DNA of 64,000 nt. Origin: RYN-230 sp963834705 (GTDB lineage: Bacteria; Actinomycetota; Actinomycetes; Streptosporangiales; Streptosporangiaceae). Positions 53,880-62,416 of the stretch are shown piece by piece. The translations under genes and the position numbers were made by a program. The DNA is taken from positions 1 through 64,000 of the forward strand of contig CAWICV010000007.1 in the NCBI GenBank assembly GCA_963834705.1, read 5' to 3'. Every line of letters starts with the position of its first letter. Position 1 is the first letter of the stretch. Below the pieces are notes generated by a model that worked only from the letters and a program-made list of their open reading frames with translations, had not been told where the DNA came from and searched no databases.

Positions 53880-54657
53880 CGTAGCGCCCGGCGGCCGGAC
53901 GCAGCCAGCTGAGCGCGACGCGGCCCAGCATGCCCCGCTCGGCCACATGCAGGCTGGCTTGCTGGTGGGCGGCGAGGTCGAAGCCCTCCAGCGGCACCCA
54001 GGACCGGCCGGGCCGCACCATGCCCCGGTAGTCCCAGCTGGCCAGCAGGCCGGTGACGTCCTCGATCCGCTGGTGCCGGGTCTCCAGCTCGAGCAGCAGC
54101 GTCGGCGAGTCACGCCGGATCGTGTGCTCCGCCCCACGCAGCGCGGCCGCCTCGTGCCCTTCGATGTCCATCTTGATGAACCGCACGTCGGTCAGGTCCA
54201 GGCTGTCGATGGCCACCCGGCTGACCTCGACCGACCGGTCGCTCGGGTGCTCCAGCGAGGCCACTCCCTCAGCGCCCCGGCCGCCGGCCGGCAGCCACAG
54301 CCGGGCCGTCCCGGCCCGGTCCGACGCCGCCGCCTCGATCACCTCGACGGCCGGGAAGCTGGCCCGGAGCAGCTGGGCCAGGTCCGGGTTCGGTTCGATG
54401 CTCACCACCCGGGCGGCCAGCCGGCTCAGCCGGGCCGTCCACGGCCCGTACCAGACGCCCACGTCCAGCGCGGTGCCGCCACGCGGCGCCCAGTCCGCGA
54501 TGCAGGCCAGTTCGGGCTCGATCCGCGGGTAGACCGCCCGCAGCACCGCGCCCAAGGCCGGCTGCGGCACGGCGCGGGCCAGCGCGGACCGCACCCCGGC
54601 ACCGATCCCGGGCCGGCCGCCCAGCTCACCCGCGGCCACGGCCGGCCCCGGTGGCAC
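53845..54657 (-). CDS. FkbM-family methyltransferase, 270 aa
   Basis: Motifs GGTALDVGVWYGPWTARLSR, VVSIEPNPDLAQLLR and the FkbM signature FIKMDIEGHEAAALRGAEH are clear. Such enzymes O-methylate sugars or polyketide hydroxyls. No membrane segment. It starts at ATG 54657, three bases after the stop of the LLM oxidoreductase gene on the same strand, so the two may be co-transcribed. Confidence 0.88.
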   Translation of the reverse strand: MPPGPAVAAGELGGRPGIGAGVRSALARAVPQPALGAVLRAVYPRIEPELACIADWAPRGGTALDVGVWYGPWTARLSRLAARVVSIEPNPDLAQLLRASFPAVEVIEAAASDRAGTARLWLPAGGRGAEGVASLEHPSDRSVEVSRVAIDSLDLTDVRFIKMDIEGHEAAALRGAEHTIRRDSPTLLLELETRHQRIEDVTGLLASWDYRGMVRPGRSWVPLEGFDLAAHQQASLHVAERGMLGRVALSWLRPAAGRYVNLVRFERVNP

Positions 54658-54660
54658 GGG

Positions 54661-55539
54661 TCATGCCTGGACCTTGGCCATGACGTCGCCGGCGAACCGG
54701 CGCAGCTTGCTGATCTTGCCGGCCAGCGGCTCGTTATCCGGGCCGGTCACATACGGCCAGCGGAAGCCCACGATCACGTCTGTGACGCCCTGCTCGGCCA
54801 GCCGGTGCACGCCGTCCACGGTGTACCCGTCCAGCGAGATCACGTGTACCTCGAACGGCCGGTCCGCGGTCCCGGCCTGGCGCCGGAACTCGGCCAGCCG
54901 GGCCAGCAGCCCGGGCAGCTCAGCCGGATCGCCGCCACCGTGCAGCCAGCCGTCACCAGTCTGCGCCGCCCGGCGTAGCGCGGCGTCGCCGTGCCCGCCG
55001 ATCAGGATCGGGATGGGCCGGTCCGGCACCGGCGCCATCTTGATGGCCGGCACGTCGAACACCGTGCCGTGGTGCTCGAAGTAACCACCCGCGGCCAGCC
55101 CGCGGATGATCGCGATCTCCTCGTCCATCCGCTGGCCGCGGCCCGCCCAGGGCACCCCGAGCACGTCGTAGTCCTCCCGCCACGGGCTGGTCCCGACGCC
55201 TAGCGAGAGCCGGCCGCCGGTCAGCACCGCGGTGGAGGTGGCCTGCTTGGCCACCAGCACCGGGTTGCGCACCGGCAGCTTCAGCACGAAGGTCACGAAC
55301 CGCAGCCGCTGGGTCACCGCACCCAGCGCGGGGATCAGCGAGAACGGCTCCAGGAACGGCTTGTCTTCGAGGAACTCGCGGGTGCCGTCCGGGTTGAACG
55401 GGTACACGCTGTCCGAGTGGAGCGGGTAGCAGATGCTGTCCGGCACCACCATCGAGTGGTAGCCGGCTTCCTCGGCCGCGCGGGCCAGCGGGATGTAACT
55501 GGACGGGTCGGTCATCGACTCGGCATACGAGAAGCGCAC
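54661..55539 (-). CDS. LLM-class F420-dependent oxidoreductase, 292 aa
   Basis: Bacterial-luciferase-like TIM barrel: RFVTFVLKLPVRNPVLVAKQ, GGRLSLGVGTSPWREDYDVL, IPILIGGHGDAALRRAAQ and TDVIVGFRWPY match the F420-dependent subgroup. GTG 55539 is the only start close to the operator. A KstR operator 21 bp upstream argues for a role in sterol or related lipid breakdown; the reaction is unknown. Confidence 0.88.
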   Translation of the reverse strand: MRFSYAESMTDPSSYIPLARAAEEAGYHSMVVPDSICYPLHSDSVYPFNPDGTREFLEDKPFLEPFSLIPALGAVTQRLRFVTFVLKLPVRNPVLVAKQATSTAVLTGGRLSLGVGTSPWREDYDVLGVPWAGRGQRMDEEIAIIRGLAAGGYFEHHGTVFDVPAIKMAPVPDRPIPILIGGHGDAALRRAAQTGDGWLHGGGDPAELPGLLARLAEFRRQAGTADRPFEVHVISLDGYTVDGVHRLAEQGVTDVIVGFRWPYVTGPDNEPLAGKISKLRRFAGDVMAKVQA

Positions 55540-55559
55540 GGAACCTCCCGCCGAGAAAC

Positions 55560-55573
55560 TAGAACATGTTCTT
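55560..55573. promoter_or_regulatory. KstR operator between LLM and SnoaL-like genes
   Basis: TAGAACATGTTCTT matches TnnAACnnGTTnnA at all but the last base. It lies between divergent starts 55539 and 55607 and can serve both. Confidence 0.85.
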
Positions 55574-55606
55574 GCGCAGCGTCAATCGGCCGGGGAAGCT
55601 GGGGCC

Positions 55607-56125
55607 ATGACCGAAGCTGTTGCGGCGACCGAGGCCGCGCTGGCCAACCTGCTCGCGCTGGAAGACATCCGCCGGCTGAAGCACCGCTACCTGCGCTGCG
55701 TGGACCTCAAGCGGTGGGACGACCTGGCCGGCACGTTCACCGCGGACGCCACCGCCACCTACGGCACCCCGGCCATGGGCCAGCCGCTGAACCTGTCCGG
55801 CCGGGACGAGATCGTCGGCTTCATGCGCAAGAATCTGGGGCCGGACATCATCACCGAGCACTTCGCCGCCCAGCCGGAGATCGACATTGACGGCGACACC
55901 GCCACCGGCACCTGGTGCTTCGAGGACACGGTGATCGCCACCGCCTACCGCTTCGTGATCAAGGGCTCGGCGTTCTACGAGGACCGGTACGAGCGCGGCC
56001 CGGACGGCCAGTGGCGGATCGCGCACACCGGCTACACCCGCACCTACGAGATGACCCTGTCCCTGGACGACCTGCCCAGCCTGAAAATCACCGCCAACCG
56101 CTGGGCTGACGCAGCAGCGCGGTGA
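55607..56125 (+). CDS. SnoaL-like/NTF2-fold protein, 172 aa
   Basis: The NTF2-like fold is indicated by ALEDIRRLKHRYLRCVDLKR, WDDLAGTFTADATATYG, GRDEIVGFMRKNLG and HTGYTRTYEM. Relatives include steroid isomerases, dehydratases and bile-acid 7-alpha-dehydratase-like proteins; the Tyr/Asp pair typical of those may be Y28 and D32. A KstR operator 33 bp upstream supports a steroid substrate. ATG 55607. The stop lies within a strong hairpin. Confidence 0.85.
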   Translation: MTEAVAATEAALANLLALEDIRRLKHRYLRCVDLKRWDDLAGTFTADATATYGTPAMGQPLNLSGRDEIVGFMRKNLGPDIITEHFAAQPEIDIDGDTATGTWCFEDTVIATAYRFVIKGSAFYEDRYERGPDGQWRIAHTGYTRTYEMTLSLDDLPSLKITANRWADAAAR

Positions 56126-56161
56126 GTTTGCGGTCGCCCGTGACCGCAAACTCACCGCGCT
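56116..56161. terminator. 20-bp-stem hairpin between convergent genes
   Basis: Arms 56116-56135 and 56142-56161 are perfectly complementary with a 6-base loop (GCCCGT). The left arm includes the SnoaL-like gene's stop codon (56123-56125), and the ABC permease gene ends at 56169 from the other side, so it can end both transcripts. Confidence 0.85.
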
Positions 56162-56168
56162 AGCTAAC

Positions 56169-58525
56169 TCACTCGGCGTGCAGGGCGGAGGCGGTGCGCA
56201 TCCGGGCCGCCCAGCCGGCCGGCAGCAGCGCGCCGGCCACCGCGATGATCACCCCGGCCAGCGCCAGCGCGGCCAGTTCCCCGGGCCGCCAGACAGCCAG
56301 GTAGCTGGCGGGCAGGCCGAGATTGGCCGAGTGGGCCATGGCCGGCAGCACCACCCGGTGCAGCGCCATCCCGGCCGGCACCGCGATGATGCCAGCCAGC
56401 AGCCCGGTGCCGGCCACCCAGCAGGTCACCATGGCGATGGTCTGCCGCGGCGTCATCCCGACCGCCTTGAACACGCCCAGGTCGTGCACCCGTTCCCGGG
56501 TGTGCAGCACGATCGTGTTCAGCACGCCCAGCCCGGCGACCAGGGCGAGCAGCAGGGTCAGCGTGCCGATCAGGCCGAGCATCAGGCTGACCACGACCGA
56601 GTTCCTGGTGTTCAGCGACACCGCGTAGGCCGGCCCGAGCCGGTTCCCGAGGGATTGCGTGTAGCTGTCCAGCGAGACACCCGGGCGCAGCCCGATGTCG
56701 TACTGGTCCGGCATGGTCTGCGCCGGCCCGGCCGCGGCCAGCGTCCGGGTATCGGTGACGACGTTCACCCCGCGCCCCTCCGAGTCGAAGTCCTCACCGG
56801 TGATCCGCACCCGGATCGGTGTGCTGCCCAGCACGATCGTGACGTCGTCCCCGATCTTCTTCCCGGTCAGGCTGAGGAACCCGGTGGACACCACCGCCTG
56901 GCCCGGGCCGGTGTACCAGTGCCCGCTGATCAGCGGGTAGCCGGTCCAGGCGGCCGGGCCGCCGAACGCGGCCAGCGGGTGCTGCCCGGTCAGCCCGGCC
57001 ACGCTGAACGTGTCGTCGGTCTCGGCCACGTAGTGCGCGGTCCCCGGCTGGGCGCGCAGCGCCGCCTGCACGGTGCGCTGCTGGGCCGGGGTGAACATGG
57101 GCGAGAGTTTCGAGTTGGCGTACAGCTGCACCGGCTCCTGCGCCGCGTGTGACAGGCCGCCCACCACCCGGTTCAGTGAGGTGCTCAGGCCGACCGCGAA
57201 CGTCACCGCGGCCGCCCCGAGCAGCACCGCGAGCAGGGTGATCGCGGTCCGCGCCGGGCGGGCGAACGGCCCGGCCAGCCCGATCGTCACCGGCCGGGGC
57301 AGCGGCAGCCGGCCGAATAGCCGGTGCGCGGCATAGCCGTGTCCCTGCCGGGGCGCCCGGCCGGCCGCGATGGCCTGCACCGCGCTGAGCCGTCCGGCCC
57401 GGATCGAGGGCAGCAGCGCGGCCAGCCCGACCAGGGCCAGCATGCCGAGCGGCACGGCCACGTCCACCCACACCGGCACGCTCAGCGTGCCCACCCCGTA
57501 GGCGTTGGCCGCCTGGTGCAGCAGCATCAGCGCCAGCACGTCACCGAGGACCAGCCCAGCCAGCACGCCGGCCACGGCGGCCACGGTGACCTGGCCGGTG
57601 TAGGCCGCCACCACCTGCCCCGGGGTGAAGCCGATGCTCTTCAGGATGCCGATCCGGCGGTAGCCGGCCACCACCGCGCCGCTGACCACGTTGGCCACGA
57701 TCAGCACCGACATGATCAGGCCGAGCACCCCGAAGGCGACCAGGAATGGCACGAACGGCCCGATCCGGGACGCCTCCGACGCCTTGACGTTCAGGTAGGA
57801 CTCGGTGTCCAGCAGCGATCCGCGCGGCAGGGCCCGGCTGACCGCGGCGGTGTCGGCGCGCATGTCGGCCGCGGTGCCGTTGCTGCGGAACCGGTAGAGC
57901 AGCTGCGCGGTGGGCGCCGAGCCGGCCGCGCGCAGCCGGGCCACCTCACCCGGGGTCACCCAGCCCGAAGCGGTGTTGGTGACCGAGGTGGCCAGGCCGA
58001 CCACGGTCAGCACCGGCTTGCCCGGCGCGCTGGTCACGGTGAGCTTCTGGCCGAGCGGCAGCCCGATCTGCATGTCACTGGCCGGGTTGCTCTCCAGCAC
58101 CATCTGACCGGGTCCCTCGGGCCAGTGCCCGGACTGCAAGGTGACCTGGTCGACCGGGCCACCCGGCGCGGACCGGCCCACCAACGTCAGCGGCGGCAGC
58201 GTCCCGGCCGGCCCGGCTGGCCGTTGAGCTGCACCGCCACGTTGGCCTCGGCGAACGGCCCGGCGGCCCCGGTCACGCCGGGCAGCCCGCGGGTCGCGGC
58301 CAGGCCGGCCGGGGTGGCCCGGGACTGGTTCACGACCACGGCCAGGTGCGCGCCGTGCTGGGCGGCGAACGACTCGTCGAACGGGGCACTGGAGTCCACC
58401 ACCAGGGACAGCGCCAGCACCGACGCGGCGGTGGAGATGAGCAGCACCAGGCCGATCACGAACGTCTGCACGCGCCGCCGGGTCACCCCGCCGCGCACCG
58501 CACGGACGACCGGGCCGCCCTTCAT
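56169..58525 (-). CDS. FtsX-type ABC exporter permease, one frameshift
   Basis: MacB/FtsX-family permease with two four-helix repeats and large outer domains. N-terminus VQTFVIGLVLLISTAASVLA; inner helices LVAFGVLGLIMSVLIVANVV, LGMLALVGLAALLPSIRAGR and, in the second half, ITLLAVLLGAAAVTFAVGLS. One base is missing near 58210, where the chain should read GQPGRPGTLPPLTLVGRSAP, so the first 105 residues lie in another frame. ATG 58525 overlaps the ATPase stop (ATGA). Substrate unknown; such systems often export or sense envelope-active compounds. Confidence 0.85.
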
Positions 58526-59241
58526 TGCCACACCAGCCGGCTGCCCGTGTCGCTGCCCGTGTCGCTGCCCGTGTCGCTGATCGTGCGGCCGTCCACGATC
58601 TGCACCGTGCGGCTGGCGTACTGCGCGGCCAGTTCGGGGTTGTGCGTGACCAGGACCAGGGTCTGCCCGGTCCGGTTCAGCTCGCGGAGCAGCTCGCCGA
58701 TCTCCTCACCGGTCGCGGTGTCCAGCGCCCCGGTCGGCTCATCGGCCAGTAGCAGCACCGGCCGGTTGACCAGCGCCCGGGCGATGGCCACCCGCTGCCG
58801 CTCCCCGCCGGACAGCCGTCCGGGGTAGGCATCCCGGTGCTGCGCAATGCCCAGGGTGCCGAGCAGTTCGATGGCCCGGGCCCGGGCCTGCCCCCGGGAC
58901 AGCCCGGCCAGCTGGGCCGGCAGCAGCACGTTGTCCAGCACGGTCAGGTCATCGAGCAGGTTGAAGAACTGGAAGATCATGCCGACCTGCTGCCGGCGGA
59001 ACCGGGCCAGCGCGGTCTCGCTCAGCCGGTCGATGCGCTGGCCGGCCACGGTCACCGTGCCGGCTGTCGGCCGGTCCAGCCCGGCGATCAGGTTCAGCAA
59101 CGTGGACTTGCCGCTGCCGGACGGGCCCATCACGGCCACCGCCTCGCCCGGCGCGACCTGCAGCGTGACGCCGTCCACCGCGGGCTGGCCGCCGTTGCCG
59201 TAGCGCTTGGTTACATCACTGACCTCGATAAGAGCATCCAT
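58522..59241 (-). CDS. MacB/LolD-type ABC transporter ATP-binding protein, 239 aa
   Basis: Walker A GPSGSGKST, Q-loop GMIFQFFNLLDDLTVLDNV, signature LSGGERQRVAIARAL, Walker B LLLADEPTGALD and the H-loop VTHNPE are complete. The C-terminus carries three copies of SDTG encoded by a 12-bp repeat. ATG 59241; co-translated with the permease. Divergent from the two-component system, a common layout for exporters controlled by that system. Confidence 0.93.
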   Translation of the reverse strand: MDALIEVSDVTKRYGNGGQPAVDGVTLQVAPGEAVAVMGPSGSGKSTLLNLIAGLDRPTAGTVTVAGQRIDRLSETALARFRRQQVGMIFQFFNLLDDLTVLDNVLLPAQLAGLSRGQARARAIELLGTLGIAQHRDAYPGRLSGGERQRVAIARALVNRPVLLLADEPTGALDTATGEEIGELLRELNRTGQTLVLVTHNPELAAQYASRTVQIVDGRTISDTGSDTGSDTGSRLVWQ

Positions 59242-59418
59242 GGTGCCACAGCGTCCCGGAGATGAGCGCTGCGTGACATCCGGCTGGCACCCTGTTTCGG
59301 GGTGGTGCTAGGTACCCTGCGAATGCGGAGCCCTGCTGGATAGCCGCCACCCCGCCGGTCCCCTACCGTCGAGGGCAGGAACCCCGCTGGGGGACCGGGG
59401 CACGCACCGGAGGATCTG

Positions 59419-60732
59419 ATGGCCGAACGCGGGCCGGTGGCCGCGATGCCGCTGGGCGCACCGCAGCCGCGCAGCCGCGGGCTGCTGTGGCGCGCGGCTG
59501 GCCCCGTCGTGTCCGCCGAGACCTGGCTGGCCGTCATCCACCTGATGACCGGCGCGATCACCGGCGCCGTCGCGCTGGCCGGGGTCATCGTGCTGACCGC
59601 GATCGGCGTGACCACGGTGTGGTTCTTCCTGGCTGGCCTGCCGGTGCTGGTCACCATGCTCTGGCTGTGCCTGCAGTTCGGCCGGTTCGAGCGGGCCCGG
59701 TACGCCCTGCTGCTCGGCGTGCGGCTGCCCACCCCGCCGGTTGACCTGAGCTCGGGCGCCAGCTTGTGGCGGCGGTTGTGGCGGCTGGTGTCCGAACGGG
59801 CCACCCGCCGCCAGTTCGGTTACGCCGTGATCCGCTGCCCGCTTGGTGCCGCCGAGGGGTTCCTGGTCACCCTGGCCTGGTCGGTCGTGCTGACGCTGCT
59901 CGGGCTGCCGCTGCTCAGCTGGTGGCTGCTGTACAGATGGCATGTTTCCGCGCCGGTCCCCTACCTCGGCGAGATGATCGGCGGCGCCGTGCTCGGCCTG
60001 CTCCTGCTGCCGGTGGCCGCGCTGCTGACCCGGGGGCTGGCCAGCCTGGACATCGCGGTGGCCCGCTATCTGATCGGCCCGGGTGGCAGCACCGACCAGA
60101 CCGAGCGGATCAGCGAGCTGGTGCGGAGCCGGGCCCGGGTGGTGGATGCCGCCGAGGCGGAACGCCGCCGGATCGAGCGGGACCTGCACGACGGCGCGCA
60201 GCAGCGGCTGGTCTCGCTGGCCATGAACCTGGGCCGGGCCAAGGCGCGGTTCGCCGACGACCCGGACGCGGCCAGGGAGATCATCGAGCAGGCCCATACC
60301 GAGGCCAAGGAAGCCCTGGCCGAGCTGCGCAACCTGGTCCGCGGGGTGCATCCGCCGGTGCTGGCCGACCGCGGCCTGGACGCCGCCATCTCCGGCCTGG
60401 CCGCGCTCTGCCCGGTGCCGGTCACGGTGCGCGCCGACGCCGGCCCGCGGCCGCCGGCCCCGGCCGAGGCCATCGCCTACTTCGTCGTCGCCGAGGCGCT
60501 GACCAACGTGGCCAAGCACGCCCACGCGTCCCGGGCCGACGTCTCGGTCACCCGGCACGGGGACGTGCTGCGCGTGCTGATCCGGGACGACGGCGTGGGC
60601 GGCGCCGACCCGAACGGGCAGGGCCTGGCCGGGCTGGCCGACCGGCTGGCCGGGGTGGACGGGCGGCTGTCGGTGCGCAGCCCGGACGGCGGCCCGACCG
60701 TGATCGAAGCGGAGCTGCCATGCAGGTCGTGA
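59419..60732 (+). CDS. NarL-family sensor histidine kinase, 437 aa
   Basis: Two membrane-helix pairs with a short loop (ITGAVALAGVIVLTAIGVTT; EGFLVTLAWSVVLTLLGLPL) precede a HisKA_3 domain with the phospho-acceptor H257 in RIERDLHDGAQQR and an HATPase domain with EALTNVAKHAHA, DDGVGG and GLAGLADRLAG. Little extracytoplasmic sequence suggests sensing within the membrane, as in LiaS-like kinases. ATG 59419 follows GGAGGATC. It overlaps the regulator gene by 13 bp. Confidence 0.93.
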   Translation: MAERGPVAAMPLGAPQPRSRGLLWRAAGPVVSAETWLAVIHLMTGAITGAVALAGVIVLTAIGVTTVWFFLAGLPVLVTMLWLCLQFGRFERARYALLLGVRLPTPPVDLSSGASLWRRLWRLVSERATRRQFGYAVIRCPLGAAEGFLVTLAWSVVLTLLGLPLLSWWLLYRWHVSAPVPYLGEMIGGAVLGLLLLPVAALLTRGLASLDIAVARYLIGPGGSTDQTERISELVRSRARVVDAAEAERRRIERDLHDGAQQRLVSLAMNLGRAKARFADDPDAAREIIEQAHTEAKEALAELRNLVRGVHPPVLADRGLDAAISGLAALCPVPVTVRADAGPRPPAPAEAIAYFVVAEALTNVAKHAHASRADVSVTRHGDVLRVLIRDDGVGGADPNGQGLAGLADRLAGVDGRLSVRSPDGGPTVIEAELPCRS

Positions 60733-61361
60733 TCGCCGAGGACTCGGTCCTGCTCCGTGAGGGAGTAACCCGGCTGCTGGCCGAGGCCGGGCATGACGTG
60801 GTGGCGGCGGCCGGCGAGGCCGAGGAGTTCCTCCGTGCGGTCGGCAAGTTCGAGCCGGACGTGGTGGTGGTCGACGTGCGGATGCCGCCGACGTTCACCG
60901 ACGAAGGGCTGCGGGCCGCACTGGTGGTCCGGCAGCGCTGGCCGCAGGTTGGCGTGCTGGTGCTGTCCCAGTACGTGGAGGAGCGGTACGCCAGCGAGCT
61001 GCTGTCCGACCGGCCGCACGGCGTCGGCTACCTGCTCAAGGACCGGGTCGCCGATGTGGCCGAGTTCCTCGACGCGCTGGACCGGGTGGCGGCGGGTGGC
61101 AGCGTGCTGGACCCCGAGGTGGTGGCCCAGTTGCTGGCCCGCAGCCGGCACCCGCTGGCCGGGCTGACCGCCCGGGAGCGTGAGGTGCTGGCGCTGATGG
61201 CCGAAGGCCGGTCCAACGCGGCCATCGCGGCCGCGCTGGTCGTCGGCGAGGGCGCGGTCGCCAAGCACATCAACAGCATCTTCGCCAAGCTGCAACTGCC
61301 CCCGGCCGACCGGGACCACCGGCGGGTCCTGGCCGTGCTGCGCTACCTGGGAGTGGGATGA
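60720..61361 (+). CDS. LuxR/NarL-family response regulator, 213 aa
   Basis: Receiver domain with acidic pocket (IAEDSVLLREG), phospho-acceptor D52 in VVVVDVRMPP, and Lys in YLLKDRV. The C-terminal HTH reads LTAREREVLALMAEGRSNAA and AKHINSIFAKLQL. It is the partner of the adjacent kinase. Its stop overlaps the ATG of the next gene (ATGA), so the solenoid protein is part of the same operon and perhaps the same pathway. Confidence 0.93.
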   Translation: MQVVIAEDSVLLREGVTRLLAEAGHDVVAAAGEAEEFLRAVGKFEPDVVVVDVRMPPTFTDEGLRAALVVRQRWPQVGVLVLSQYVEERYASELLSDRPHGVGYLLKDRVADVAEFLDALDRVAAGGSVLDPEVVAQLLARSRHPLAGLTAREREVLALMAEGRSNAAIAAALVVGEGAVAKHINSIFAKLQLPPADRDHRRVLAVLRYLGVG

Positions 61362-62390
61362 CCATGGCCACCACACCGCTGCCGATGACCCCGGCCCGCA
61401 AGCTCACGCTGGCCATCGGCGTGCCGGTAGCGCTGGCCCTGATCGCCGGGCTGGTGCCGCTCTTGGCCCGCGGCGCGCTCCAGGTCCTGACCGCCCACGA
61501 CCAGGTCGGCTACACGGTGCGGCTGACCGCCCCGGCCCGCGACGGCCAGGTCAAGGTGAGCGTGGGCAACGGCAACATGGTCTTCCGCACCTCACCCGCC
61601 GCCCGGGACATCGCGGTGGTCGGCCACCTCAGCGGCAGCCTGGGCCCGGCCGTTCAGCCACCCGGTCACGGGCGCGGCCGGCCTGGCCCTCAACTCGTAC
61701 TGCCACGTCCCATTCGGCGACTGCAACATCAACTTCGCGGTCACCGCCCCGGCCGGGCTGCCGGTCACGCTGAACGACTCGTTCGGCAACCTGACCGCCG
61801 GCCACCTGCCCGGCCCGGTCTCGCTGACCGACAACTCCGGCGACATCCACACCTCCGACCTGGGCGGCCGGATCCAGCTCAACGACCAGTTCGGCAACAT
61901 CAACGCCAGCCGGCTGCACGGCAGCGTGCGGATGATCAACAACTCCGGCGACATCAATCTCTCCGGGGCGACCGGCCCGATCCAGCTCAACGACCAGTTC
62001 GGCAACATCAACGCCAGCGGGCTGGATGGCAGCACGCGGCTGGTCAACAACTCCGGCGACATCATCGTGTCCGGCGCGACCGGGAACACCCGGCTGCAGG
62101 ACGCGTTCGGCAACATCAACCTGACCGGCCTGGCCGCGGCCAGCGTGGTGGCGGGCAATAACTCCGGGGACATCACGCTGCGCTTCGCCACCGTGCCCAC
62201 CCAGGTGAACGTGACCGACTCGTTCGGCAACGTCACGCTGATCCTGCCCGCGGGCAGTACCGCCTACCAGGTGCACACGCACAACTCGTTCGGCAGCACG
62301 TCGGTGTCCGTGGCGCAGAGCCCGGCCTCGAAGCGGGTGATCCGGGTCAGCGACAACTCCGGCGACATCAGGATCATCACCCAGGATTGA
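61358..62390 (+). CDS. membrane-anchored DUF4097-like beta-solenoid protein, one frameshift
   Basis: A membrane helix (LTLAIGVPVALALIAGLVPL) near the N-terminus leads to an outer repeat domain of short beta strands with alternating turns: NNSGDI or DNSGDI, then DQFGNI, DSFGNL or DAFGNI, each about 18 residues apart, for about six pairs. The pattern predicts a beta-solenoid like DUF4097/adhesin-like proteins. The frame changes near 61650, equal to one inserted or two lost bases, joining GHLSGSL to FSHPVTGAAGLALN. ATG 61358. Possibly a scaffold or co-sensor of the upstream two-component system. Confidence 0.75.
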
Positions 62391-62398
62391 CCGCTTTC

Positions 62399-62412
62399 TA
62401 GAACACGTTCTA
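62399..62412. promoter_or_regulatory. KstR operator directly before the DUF1214-like gene
   Basis: TAGAACACGTTCTA is the ideal KstR palindrome. It ends five bases before GTG 62417 (11 before GTG 62423), so there is no room for a Shine-Dalgarno between operator and start. Confidence 0.92.
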
Positions 62413-62416
62413 GCCT

